Source: an uncultured bacterium (lineage in GTDB: Bacteria; Patescibacteriota; Minisyncoccia; Phycocordibacterales; CAIZIN01). From it: a DNA stretch of 7,663 nt. The notes beneath the pieces are model-generated. The model saw only the letters and a program-made list of their open reading frames with translations. It was not told the DNA's origin and made no database searches. The stretch is from assembly GCA_903933085.1 (NCBI GenBank), contig CAIZIN010000052.1:1-7663 (forward strand), written 5' to 3'. Position 1 is the first letter of the stretch. Every line of letters starts with the position of its first letter. Of the stretch, positions 1 through 6,453 are shown piece after piece. A program made the position numbers and the translations under genes.

Positions 1-378
1 AAAATAAAAGGTTTCTCAACTCTGTTTATTGTCATTGTTTTAGGGGCAATTTCCTTATCTATGGTTTTTTCTCTTTCTACCAGTACTACATGGTCTATAA
101 AAGGGAGTATAGATACAAAAAATTCAAATAAAGCAAAATCGTTAGTAAATGCTTGTGCGGAAGTTGCACTTGAAACTATGCGAGAAAATAATAACTATAC
201 TGGAACAGATAGTGTAACTATAGATGGTAATACCTGCACTTATACAGTTTCAAATACTGGTGGCACAACAAGAACGATCATTGTCTCGGGGATATTAAGT
301 GGAGTAGTTCGTAAATTAAGTATCGTTACGGGAACTTTTAACCCATTGGTGATTTCATCGTGGCAGGAAATTCCATAA
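1..378 (+). CDS. Type IV pilin-like (PilX-type) protein, 5' end outside window
   Basis: The reading frame is open from base 1, so the gene starts upstream; the ATG at 61 falls inside the hydrophobic helix and is not the real start. The visible protein begins KIKGFSTLFIVIVLG, which fits a prepilin: a basic stretch, a Gly-Phe prepilin peptidase site at visible residues 4-5, then a hydrophobic helix of about 20 residues. Position 5 of the predicted mature protein is Phe rather than the Glu of major pilins, as is common in minor or PilX-type pilins. A polar globular part follows with two cysteines (in NACAEVALE and GNTCTY), and the protein ends SSWQEIP, a tail I associate with Patescibacteria pilin-like proteins. 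It would be inserted in the membrane and assembled into, or prime, a type IV pilus. It is probably the last gene of a pilin operon whose other members lie to the left. The family call is good; the exact role is unknown. Confidence 0.75.
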   Translation, partial: KIKGFSTLFIVIVLGAISLSMVFSLSTSTTWSIKGSIDTKNSNKAKSLVNACAEVALETMRENNNYTGTDSVTIDGNTCTYTVSNTGGTTRTIIVSGILSGVVRKLSIVTGTFNPLVISSWQEIP

Positions 379-380
379 AA

Positions 381-409
381 TTAGTATTAATAGTTTATGC
401 TGATATAAT
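381..409 (+). promoter_or_regulatory. Extended -10 promoter of the sensor/kinase operon
   Basis: TATAAT at 404-409 is a perfect -10 box and is preceded by TGA at 401-403, the extended -10 (TGn) signature. The best -35 at 17-bp spacing is TTAGTA (381-386), matching the consensus at only three positions, which an extended -10 can tolerate. Transcription would start near 416, leaving a leader of about 25 bases before the ATG at 441, with no Shine-Dalgarno sequence in it. This separates the signalling genes from the pilin gene transcriptionally, although read-through is possible because no terminator is visible between them. Confidence 0.6.
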
Positions 410-440
410 AGAAAGTAATCAACTTTTGATTTAAAAAAAT

Positions 441-1751
441 ATGAAACTTACATTAAGGAAAAAAATAGTTTTATCAATAATCATTGCTTGCGTGGCTTTT
501 GGTGCTACGTTAGCAGTGGTTACATATTATTATATAAGTAATGTTTTAGTAAACGAAAAAACAAATACTATTGGCCAACTTGGTTTTGAAAAAGTTCGTG
601 AAATAGATCAAATTTTAAGCAATAATCAACTTTTTGTAAAAATGTTGGCTACTCGAACGAGAGTTAAGGAATTTTTATTAGACAAAACCGAAGCAAGAAG
701 ATTTGAACTCCTTAATATTTTTTCAGATTATGCAAAGGAAGATACGAAGTACTTGGCTATATATCTATTAGATGAAAAAGGAAATACTTTAATTTCTACA
801 GACAATAGGTTTAATGGTCAAAATTATAGCTTTCGAGATTATTTTAAGAAAGCTAAAAATAAAGAATCATCAGTAGATGTTTTTATTGGTAAAACATCTA
901 ATGAATTTGGTTATTATTTTGCACATCCTGTTTTAAGTGGTGAAGGTAGGTTTGTTGGAGTTATGGTGGTTAAGATTGATAGTAAAAGTATTGATGATTC
1001 TATTATGAATAGTGAGGTCAGTAAAGATGGTTCTGTGATGGCTACAGATGAAAATGGAGTGATTATATTTTCTAATAAACCAAACAGATTATTTAAAAGT
1101 CTTGGTAATTTATCAGTTTCTAAGAAAGAACAAATAGCATCTACTGAAAAGTTTTTGGGAAAAGAGATTGTGCCTATTCAATATGATGAAGCCCAACAAA
1201 TAATAAATAATTATACAAAACCGGAAACTCTTTCCATATTTGATACTATTGATAATGAAAAGGAAATTTTGAATGTGACTAAGCTTGATCAATTTCCATT
1301 TTATTTAGTTATGGAAATAGGTTTGGAAGATGTTGAAGGAAAAGTCTTTAAAGTTACAATGATTTTAGTTTTAATAATTTTAACAGGTTTGATCTTAATG
1401 TCATTTATAATTTATAAATTTGTTTCAATAATTATAAAACCACTAAAAGAACTAAAAGCATTTTCTCAAAAAATAAGTAGTGGGGATTTTTCTGAAAGAA
1501 TTAAAATTAATACAAGTGATGAATTAAATGATTTAGCTAAATCGTTTAATGATATGACGGATAAGCTTAGTGGTTTGTATGATAAGTTGGAACAAAAAGT
1601 TAAAGAAAGAACAGAAAAACTTGAAAAATCTGAGGTAGAATTAAAACACGCTTTGTTGGAAGAAGAAAGAGTGAATAAGATTATGGTTGGCAGAGAGTTG
1701 GAAATGATAAAATTTAAAAAAGAGATCGCTGAATTGAAAAACAAAAAATAG
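441..1751 (+). CDS. Membrane Cache-HAMP sensor protein without kinase domain
   Basis: This 436-residue protein has a transmembrane helix at about 9-32, an extracytoplasmic region at about 33-303, a second helix at about 304-328, a HAMP domain at about 329-378, and a charged coiled coil from about 378 to the end. The outer region resembles a double Cache (PDC) sensor of the DctB/LuxQ type: YLAIYLLDEKGNTLIST and the FRDYFKKA and FVGVMVVKID segments form the distal lobe, and VMATDENGVIIFSN starts the proximal lobe. The HAMP shows the Pro of IIKPLKEL (334) and the DELNDLAKSFNDM helix. There is no HisKA, ATPase, methyl-accepting or cyclase domain; the C-terminal helix carries NKIMVGRELEMIKFKKEI, a pattern I recall from tails of kinase-less sensors. 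It lies 8 bases upstream of a histidine kinase with the same topology, so it probably senses a small ligand and acts on that kinase or on an unseen partner. The domain layout is clear; ligand and partner are unknown. Confidence 0.85.
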   Translation: MKLTLRKKIVLSIIIACVAFGATLAVVTYYYISNVLVNEKTNTIGQLGFEKVREIDQILSNNQLFVKMLATRTRVKEFLLDKTEARRFELLNIFSDYAKEDTKYLAIYLLDEKGNTLISTDNRFNGQNYSFRDYFKKAKNKESSVDVFIGKTSNEFGYYFAHPVLSGEGRFVGVMVVKIDSKSIDDSIMNSEVSKDGSVMATDENGVIIFSNKPNRLFKSLGNLSVSKKEQIASTEKFLGKEIVPIQYDEAQQIINNYTKPETLSIFDTIDNEKEILNVTKLDQFPFYLVMEIGLEDVEGKVFKVTMILVLIILTGLILMSFIIYKFVSIIIKPLKELKAFSQKISSGDFSERIKINTSDELNDLAKSFNDMTDKLSGLYDKLEQKVKERTEKLEKSEVELKHALLEEERVNKIMVGRELEMIKFKKEIAELKNKK

Positions 1752-1759
1752 CTTTTTGT

Positions 1760-4156
1760 ATGAAAATAAAAAATAAAATAAATAATAGTTTCATAATAGT
1801 TTTTGTTTTAATTCTTTTGCTTCTGGCTATTGCTGTTGATTTATTCACATCAAATTTGATTAAGGCAAATACTTATTCATATCTTCATTCTAGCAGTAGG
1901 GCCAGAGCAGAGCATATAAGGACTTTTATACAGGATCAGAAAATTACGTCCGTTATTCTATCAGCAGCATCTGTATATAGAGACTTCCTTAAAGAACCTG
2001 AAGGTAGTAAACAATATAAAGTCATAAAAGAGAAAATAGATAAAAGACTAGCAAGAACTATAGAGGCTGATCCTCAAATTTTTGAGGCTGTGATAATTGA
2101 TGCAAATGGAAAAATTGTTGCCTCGTCGGATAAGTCGATGGAAGGTCTGGATAAATCAAAAGATTTATTTTTTACGGAGGCGGTAAACGATGTATATTTT
2201 AAAGATCTCTACTTTTCAGAAATAATTAATAAAGTAAATTACACCATTTCCTCACCAATAAAAGATGATAATGGTGTTTTTTTAGGCGTATCAGTTTTGA
2301 GATATCTTCCTAATAGCTTATTTGATATTACAAAAAATGAGAATGGTTTGGGGGACACAGAAGAAAATTTTTTAATTAATAAAGACAAATATTTTATTAC
2401 ACCTTCTCGATTTCTTGGTGAGAAAGTTGTATTAAAAGAGAAAGTAGAGACTCAGAATGTTAATAATTGCTTTAACAAAGACGAGGTAGAATATGTTAAA
2501 AAGAATGGATATTCTGGTTTGGTTGAAAGGTTTGGGCAACAACTTGTGGAAGCTAAGGATTATCGAAATATTAATATTGTAGGTACGCATGCATATATTC
2601 CAGAAACAGGTTGGTGCCTAATTACCAAGGTTGATAAAGATCAACTTTTATCTTATCGTCTGCCATTAATAGTTACTTTGATTGTGATATTTCTTTTAGC
2701 TTCATTGGTTTTTTCTATGATAAGTTTAATTATTTCAAAAAGAATAACAAACCCAATTGACCTTTTACAATTTGGGATTCGTAAAATAATAGCCGGTGAT
2801 TTAAACCATAAGGTTGAGACAGACTCTAAAGATGAAATTGGAGAATTAGCTATTTCTTTTAATGAAATGGTTTCAATTGTTAAACACGTAAATGACGATA
2901 TTGATATAAAAGTAAAAGAGCAGACAAAAAATATTTTTTCTAAATCAAAAGAATTAGAGGATCAAAAAAGTGCAATATTAAATATTTTAGAGGATGTTGA
3001 AGTGGAAAAAAAGCACGTTGAGCAATTAGCTAATGATTTAGAGAAATTTAAATTAGCGGTTGATAACGCTTCTGATCAAGTTGTTATAACAGATGTGGAA
3101 GGTATTGTTATATATGGTAATGCAACCGTAGAAAGAATTACTGGATACACTCCTGCGGAAGCTTTAGGTAAGAAAGCTGGTGTCTTGTGGAAAACACCAA
3201 TGCCTTTGGATTACTATAAAAATATGTGGGATGTGATAAAGATTCAAAAAAAGTCATTTGTTAGTGAAATACAAAATAAGAGAAAAAATGGCGATTTGTA
3301 TATGGCTTTAATAAGTATTTCTCCGGTGGTGGATAGTAAGGGTAAAGTAGTGTATTTTGTTGCTATCGAAAGAGATATTACCAAAGAAAAAGAAGTTGAT
3401 AAGGCAAAGACTGAATTCGTTTCTTTGGCATCGCATCAATTACGTACTCCGCTTTCGGCTATAAATTGGTATACAGAAATGCTTCTTGCTGGAGATGCTG
3501 GAAAGATAAATGATGAACAAAGAAAATACCTTACCGAGGTCTCGATAGGTAATCAGCGAATGATTACTTTGGTAAACTCTCTGTTGAACGTATCGCGTCT
3601 CGACCTCGGTACGTTTATTATTGAAACAGAGGATGTTGATATTATAGAAATGGCTAAGAGTGTACTGAATGAGCTTAAGTCTCAAATTTCAGAGAAGAAA
3701 ATAAGTGTAAAAGAAAATTACGATATAGAAAATAAAATTTTTAAAGCTGATCAGAAATTATTGCGCATGGCATTTCAGAATTTATTATCAAACGCTGTAA
3801 AATATACTAATTCAAAAGGAACTATTTCATTACAGATACAAAAAATATTAAAAGCAAATAAGGTTGGAGAAGAGAAACTTCTTGAAGATAGTTTGGTTGT
3901 ATCTGTTTCAGATTCTGGAATTGGCATCACTTCAAATCAGCAAGATAAAATATTCTCCAAGTTATTTAGAGCAGATAATGCTAGGGAGTCTGAGACAGAA
4001 GGTACTGGACTTGGATTGTATATAGTTAAGTCAATTATTGATCAAAGTGGTGGAAAGATTTGGTTTGTTTCTAAAGAGGGTAAGGGGACAACATTCTACA
4101 TTGCATTGCCTATTGCTGGAATGAAGAAAAAAGAAGGTTCGAAAAAATTAGATTAA
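1760..4156 (+). CDS. Cache-HAMP-PAS sensor histidine kinase
   Basis: This 798-residue membrane kinase has helices at about 10-33 and 300-326 flanking a Cache-type sensor. Next come HAMP (about 327-378, Pro332, DEIGELAISFNEM), a coiled coil (about 378-428), PAS (about 429-548), HisKA (about 550-617) and HATPase_c (about 665-788). The catalytic motifs are all present: phosphoacceptor His559 in SLASHQLRTPLS, N-box NLLSNAVKYT (674-683), G1 DSGIGIT (718-724), F-box FSKLF (732-736), G2 GTGLGLYI (748-755) and G3 GKGTTF (774-779). It should autophosphorylate and pass phosphate to a receiver, most simply the two encoded directly downstream. It has no attached receiver, so it is not a hybrid kinase. 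The extracytoplasmic cysteines 237 and 286 could form a disulfide. It starts 8 bases after the preceding gene and has no Shine-Dalgarno sequence, so it is probably co-transcribed and translationally coupled. The signal sensed is unknown. Confidence 0.93.
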   Translation: MKIKNKINNSFIIVFVLILLLLAIAVDLFTSNLIKANTYSYLHSSSRARAEHIRTFIQDQKITSVILSAASVYRDFLKEPEGSKQYKVIKEKIDKRLARTIEADPQIFEAVIIDANGKIVASSDKSMEGLDKSKDLFFTEAVNDVYFKDLYFSEIINKVNYTISSPIKDDNGVFLGVSVLRYLPNSLFDITKNENGLGDTEENFLINKDKYFITPSRFLGEKVVLKEKVETQNVNNCFNKDEVEYVKKNGYSGLVERFGQQLVEAKDYRNINIVGTHAYIPETGWCLITKVDKDQLLSYRLPLIVTLIVIFLLASLVFSMISLIISKRITNPIDLLQFGIRKIIAGDLNHKVETDSKDEIGELAISFNEMVSIVKHVNDDIDIKVKEQTKNIFSKSKELEDQKSAILNILEDVEVEKKHVEQLANDLEKFKLAVDNASDQVVITDVEGIVIYGNATVERITGYTPAEALGKKAGVLWKTPMPLDYYKNMWDVIKIQKKSFVSEIQNKRKNGDLYMALISISPVVDSKGKVVYFVAIERDITKEKEVDKAKTEFVSLASHQLRTPLSAINWYTEMLLAGDAGKINDEQRKYLTEVSIGNQRMITLVNSLLNVSRLDLGTFIIETEDVDIIEMAKSVLNELKSQISEKKISVKENYDIENKIFKADQKLLRMAFQNLLSNAVKYTNSKGTISLQIQKILKANKVGEEKLLEDSLVVSVSDSGIGITSNQQDKIFSKLFRADNARESETEGTGLGLYIVKSIIDQSGGKIWFVSKEGKGTTFYIALPIAGMKKKEGSKKLD

Positions 4157-4176
4157 TATAATAAAAAAGCTATAAT
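4157..4176 (+). promoter_or_regulatory. Two -10 boxes before the first receiver gene
   Basis: Two perfect TATAAT hexamers lie at 4157-4162 and 4171-4176 in the 26-base gap after the kinase gene. The second ends 6 bases before the ATG at 4183, so a transcript from it would begin at or next to the start codon (leaderless). The first would give a leader of about 14 bases. No good -35 hexamer is visible at 16-18 bp spacing for either box, so A/T-rich chance matches cannot be excluded. If real, the receivers can be made independently of the kinase. Confidence 0.45.
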
Positions 4177-4182
4177 ACTGTT

Positions 4183-4593
4183 ATGGAAAAAAAAGATAAA
4201 GTAATTTTGGTATTAGAAGACGAAAGACCGCTCCAGGAAGCTATTAGAATTAAATTAGAAAAAAGCGGTATAGATGTAGTGACAGCTCGTAATGTGGAGC
4301 AGGCAAAGCTGTATGTTCTAGACTTGGGTAAAATTGACGCTATTTGGCTAGATCATTATTTGATGGGTAAGGAAAATGGTTTAGACTTCATTGCTTGGTG
4401 TAGAGAGGAGAAGAGTGCTAAGTGTAGATTAACCCCAATCTTTGTGGTTTCTAATACGGCGAGCTATGACAAAGTCTCAACTTACTTGAGTTTTGGTGCT
4501 AAAAAATATTTTGTTAAATCAAATTATAAATTAGAGGAAATAATTGCTGAGATTATAAAGGAATTGTATAATGAAAACGTTGATATTAATTAA
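4183..4593 (+). CDS. Stand-alone receiver (CheY-like response regulator)
   Basis: This 136-residue protein is a single receiver domain. The acidic pair is Glu12-Asp13 (LVLEDERP), the predicted phosphoacceptor is Asp57 (IWLDHYL), the switch Thr/Ser is Ser90 (FVVSNTAS), and the conserved Lys is Lys112 (KYFVKSN). No DNA-binding or enzymatic output domain follows, so it should act as CheY or Spo0F do, by protein contact or as a phosphorelay intermediate. The kinase ending 26 bases upstream is the likely donor. The usual MP after the phosphoacceptor Asp is replaced by HY, and a short insertion (MGKENG) sits in the loop after it; both distinguish it from the next receiver. There is no Shine-Dalgarno sequence before the ATG, and a TATAAT ends 6 bases upstream. 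The receiver assignment is firm; the target is unknown. Confidence 0.92.
   Translation: MEKKDKVILVLEDERPLQEAIRIKLEKSGIDVVTARNVEQAKLYVLDLGKIDAIWLDHYLMGKENGLDFIAWCREEKSAKCRLTPIFVVSNTASYDKVSTYLSFGAKKYFVKSNYKLEEIIAEIIKELYNENVDIN
4544..4572 (+). promoter_or_regulatory. Possible internal promoter for the second receiver
   Basis: A perfect TATAAT at 4567-4572 lies inside the 3' end of the preceding receiver gene. TTGCTG (4544-4549) is 17 bp upstream and matches the first half of a -35 box. Transcription would begin about 24 bases before the ATG at 4603. The motif also encodes ordinary residues (LYNE) of the upstream protein, so a chance match in A/T-rich coding DNA is quite possible. Confidence 0.25.
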
Positions 4594-4602
4594 TTACTAT
4601 CT

Positions 4603-4998
4603 ATGGAAACAAAAAAAATAATTTTAATTACAGAAGACGATTCTTCACTAAGGGGTGCTTTGCATCAAAAGCTTGTAAGTGAAGGGTTTGATGTCTTTGA
4701 AGCTAAAAATGGTTCTGAAGGTTTAGAAATAGCATTAAGAGAACATCCTGACTTGATTTTGATTGATATTTTAATGCCAAAGATGAATGGTTTGGACATG
4801 CTAAAAAAACTCTGTGAGGATGAATGGGGTAAAAATGTTCATTTTATTATTCTTACAAATATTAGTGGAACAGAAGAGATATCAGAGGCGATGAAATTAG
4901 CTCAAGTTAATAAGCATGAATCTTTTGAATATTTTGTAAAATCAAATATAAAAATTGAAGAGGTTATTGAAAAAATAAAACAAAAACTCGGGGTTTAA
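4603..4998 (+). CDS. Stand-alone receiver (CheY-like response regulator)
   Basis: This 131-residue single receiver domain keeps all functional residues: Glu11-Asp12-Asp13 (ITEDDSS), phosphoacceptor Asp55 in the textbook loop LIDILMPKMNGLDML, Thr85 (IILTNIS) and Lys113 (EYFVKSN). It has no output domain. It starts 9 bases after the first receiver without a ribosome-binding sequence, so it is most simply in the same operon. It is closer to the canonical receiver than its neighbour. The shared ending (YFVKSN, then K-x-E-E) suggests the two receivers are paralogues, and they may compete for the same kinase or work in sequence, one as output and one as phosphate sink. That division of labour is inference; the receiver fold and intact active site are seen directly. 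Confidence 0.93.
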   Translation: METKKIILITEDDSSLRGALHQKLVSEGFDVFEAKNGSEGLEIALREHPDLILIDILMPKMNGLDMLKKLCEDEWGKNVHFIILTNISGTEEISEAMKLAQVNKHESFEYFVKSNIKIEEVIEKIKQKLGV

Positions 4999-5027
4999 AT
5001 CGGTGTCGATATTAAGTCTGAATATAA

Positions 5028-5062
5028 GAATTTTTTCAAAATTCGACTAAATATGCTAGTAT
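5028..5062 (+). promoter_or_regulatory. Probable ychF promoter with overlapping inverted repeat
   Basis: TAGTAT (5057-5062) matches four of six -10 bases and follows TGC, giving an extended -10 signature. TTCAAA (5035-5040), 16 bp upstream, matches four of six -35 bases. Transcription would start near 5069, again very close to the ATG at 5073. A perfect 7-bp inverted repeat, GAATTTT/AAAATTC (5028-5034 and 5038-5044, 3-base loop), overlaps the -35 region. It is A/T-rich and lacks a following T-run, so an operator or chance palindrome is likelier than a terminator. Confidence 0.4.
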
Positions 5063-5072
5063 CTAAGGAATT

Positions 5073-6233
5073 ATGGCAAAAACATCAATTGGGATTGTGG
5101 GGTTACCTAACGTTGGGAAATCGACGCTTTTTAATGCGCTTACAAAAAAAAGTGTAGCTTGTGAGAATTATCCATTTTGTACGATTGATCCATCTGTGGG
5201 GGTTGTGGCTGTGCCAGATGAAAGACTTCATAAACTTTCTGATTTTTCTAAAACTTTAAAAACTGTTCCTGCAGTAATTGAATTTGTTGATATTGCAGGG
5301 CTTGTGAAAGGAGCTTCAGAGGGTGAAGGACTTGGAAACAAGTTTCTTTCTCATATTCGTGAGACAGATGCAATTGGAGAGATGGTGCGAATTTTTGAGG
5401 ATTCAAATATTATTCATGTTGATGGAAAAATAAATCCACTTAGTGATATAGAAGTTATTAATCTTGAATTAGTTTTGGCTGATACTCAGGTTGTGGAAAA
5501 GCGCCTTGGCTCTGTAGAAAAAGATGTTAAGCGACAAGACAAGATTGCAATAAAGGAAAAAGAAGCTTTAGTGAAAGTAAAAGAATCTCTGGATGCTGGA
5601 AGGCTAGCAAATCAAGTAGATTTAAATGATGAAGAAAAACTTTTGATAAAAAGTTTGTGCTTGATTACGATGAAGCCGATAATGTATATTTTAAATAAGA
5701 AAGCTGGGAGTATAAATCTGGATGAGTTACGAGACCCTAATACTCCGCACGGGCGAGATGAACGCTGGGAAAAACTAATGAAATTTTTTGAAGAGAATAA
5801 TGCAAAGTGGACAGTGGTTGATGCTGGTATTGAACATGAACTTCAGGATTTTGAAGGTGATGAGAAAGAAGAGATGAGGAATGCTCTCTTGAGCAAAGAT
5901 GACTTGTCTACAAAAGCTTCAGCAGAAGATTCAGGGGATGGTATAAACAATTTAATTAGAAAAGGTTATGAACTTTTAGATTTGATTACATATTTTACAA
6001 CTGGCGTACAAGAAACCCGGGCTTGGACAATAGGTAAAAATTGGACAGCTCCTATGGCTGGAACTGCGATTCATAATGATTTTAAGGACAAATTTATTCG
6101 TGCAGAAGTTGTTTTTTGGAGTGATTTACTTGAAGCCGGTTCATTTGCATCAGCTAGAGAAAAGGGGATTCTCCGTACTGAAGGGAAAGAATATATTGTT
6201 AAAGATGGAGATGTTCTAGAGTTTAAGATTTAG
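5073..6233 (+). CDS. ychF: Ribosome-associated ATPase/GTPase YchF (OLA1 family)
   Basis: This 386-residue cytoplasmic P-loop protein has the YchF order of domains: a G domain with P-loop GLPNVGKST (10-18), the PFCTIDP switch segment (34-40) and G3 DIAGLVKGASEGEGLGN (73-89), then a helical insertion, then a C-terminal TGS domain (about 302-386) ending DGDVLEFKI. The His of IIHV (115) corresponds to the His needed for nucleotide hydrolysis in E. coli YchF. The family binds ribosomes, prefers ATP over GTP, and is linked to stress responses and translation. Family members usually have NxxE at G4; here the aligned segment is YILNKKAG (206-212), without the Glu, and the protein is about 20 residues longer than the E. 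coli one (363). It is the only gene here with a Shine-Dalgarno-like AAGGA (5065-5069), only 3 bases from the ATG, so this start could also be used leaderless. It has its own promoter and is probably a housekeeping neighbour, not part of the signalling set. Confidence 0.96.
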   Translation: MAKTSIGIVGLPNVGKSTLFNALTKKSVACENYPFCTIDPSVGVVAVPDERLHKLSDFSKTLKTVPAVIEFVDIAGLVKGASEGEGLGNKFLSHIRETDAIGEMVRIFEDSNIIHVDGKINPLSDIEVINLELVLADTQVVEKRLGSVEKDVKRQDKIAIKEKEALVKVKESLDAGRLANQVDLNDEEKLLIKSLCLITMKPIMYILNKKAGSINLDELRDPNTPHGRDERWEKLMKFFEENNAKWTVVDAGIEHELQDFEGDEKEEMRNALLSKDDLSTKASAEDSGDGINNLIRKGYELLDLITYFTTGVQETRAWTIGKNWTAPMAGTAIHNDFKDKFIRAEVVFWSDLLEAGSFASAREKGILRTEGKEYIVKDGDVLEFKI

Positions 6234-6243
6234 GCAAGAAGAT

Positions 6244-6271
6244 ACCCGTCAAAACCGAAGTCTTGACGGGT
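6244..6271. repeat. 9-bp hairpin just after ychF
   Basis: ACCCGTCAA (6244-6252) and TTGACGGGT (6263-6271) form a perfect 9-bp stem with a 10-base loop, starting 11 bases after the ychF stop codon. The position suits transcript termination or 3'-end protection, but no T-run follows on the + strand, so it is not a classical intrinsic terminator. It is much more G/C-rich than its surroundings. Confidence 0.6.
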
Positions 6272-6296
6272 TGCAGGAGAACGACTTTATCGCATG

Positions 6297-6366
6297 GAGC
6301 TTGTAGCTCAATTACCGACTTAACGGCTACATGTGTTGGGTCAAAGTTCAAATGCACTGGATCCAA
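6297..6366. other. Non-coding stretch with further pairing segments
   Basis: In the 220-base gap between ychF and the next gene, several segments can pair. GAGCT/AGCTC lies at 6297-6301 and 6305-6309, the alternative TGTAGC/GCTACA at 6302-6307 and 6326-6331, and TTGGGTC/GATCCAA at 6336-6342 and 6360-6366 (one G-T pair). I found no long reading frame or tRNA-like set of arms here. Base composition is less A/T-rich than in neighbouring intergenic DNA, so this may be a small structured RNA or the remnant of an older sequence. No known RNA family is recognised. Confidence 0.3.
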
Positions 6367-6390
6367 CTTGAATGATATCACAAATTTGCG

Positions 6391-6429
6391 AAATTAGAAG
6401 ATGGGAGTGCGATGGAGTTTAGGATTTGA
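6391..6429 (+). pseudogene. Fragment resembling the 3' end of ychF (copy 2)
   Basis: Read in one frame, this stretch gives KLEDGSAMEFRI followed by a TGA stop, which parallels the end of YchF 157 bases upstream (IVKDGDVLEFKI, stop). Over the last 30 bases about 20 are identical to ychF 6204-6233 by hand alignment. An in-frame stop at 6373-6375 and no visible similarity further upstream mean that only the tail is recognisable. It resembles the copy at 6825-6863 still more closely. It could be a duplicated, decayed gene end or a short dispersed repeat. Confidence 0.45.
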
Positions 6430-6440
6430 TAAAAATATTG

Positions 6441-6446
6441 TATAAT
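6441..6446 (+). promoter_or_regulatory. -10 box placed for a leaderless transcript
   Basis: TATAAT at 6441-6446 ends 7 bases before the ATG at 6454, so the expected transcription start falls on or next to the start codon. No convincing -35 hexamer is seen 16-18 bp upstream (TTTAGG at 6418-6423 is the 17-bp option). There is no Shine-Dalgarno sequence between the box and the gene. Confidence 0.5.
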
Positions 6447-6453
6447 ATAAAAC

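Noticed and set aside
61..63. ATG at 61 as the start of the pilin gene
   Set aside because: The frame is open to base 1, and the codons before 61 encode the Gly-Phe cleavage site and most of the hydrophobic helix required of a pilin, so the start lies outside the window.
1466..1744. Open frame of 92 codons on the minus strand
   Set aside because: It lies entirely antisense to the HAMP and coiled-coil part of the sensor gene. Its Ser/Phe/Leu-rich product is what the reverse of a Lys/Glu-rich coiled coil gives, and no promoter or start signal supports it.
3440..3685. Open frame of 81 codons on the minus strand
   Set aside because: It is antisense to the HisKA domain of the kinase, which is clearly the coding frame with intact motifs. 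The antisense product resembles nothing and has no start signals.
5028..5044. Inverted repeat GAATTTT/AAAATTC as a terminator after the second receiver
   Set aside because: The stem is almost purely A-T and no T-run follows. It overlaps the probable ychF -35 region, so it is listed with that promoter.
6297..6372. Possible tRNA, suggested by GTAGCTCA and AGTTCAAATGCAC
   Set aside because: The segments recall a D-arm and a T-loop, but the bases flanking GTTCAAA do not pair as a T-stem, no acceptor stem closes the structure, and no anticodon arm is visible.
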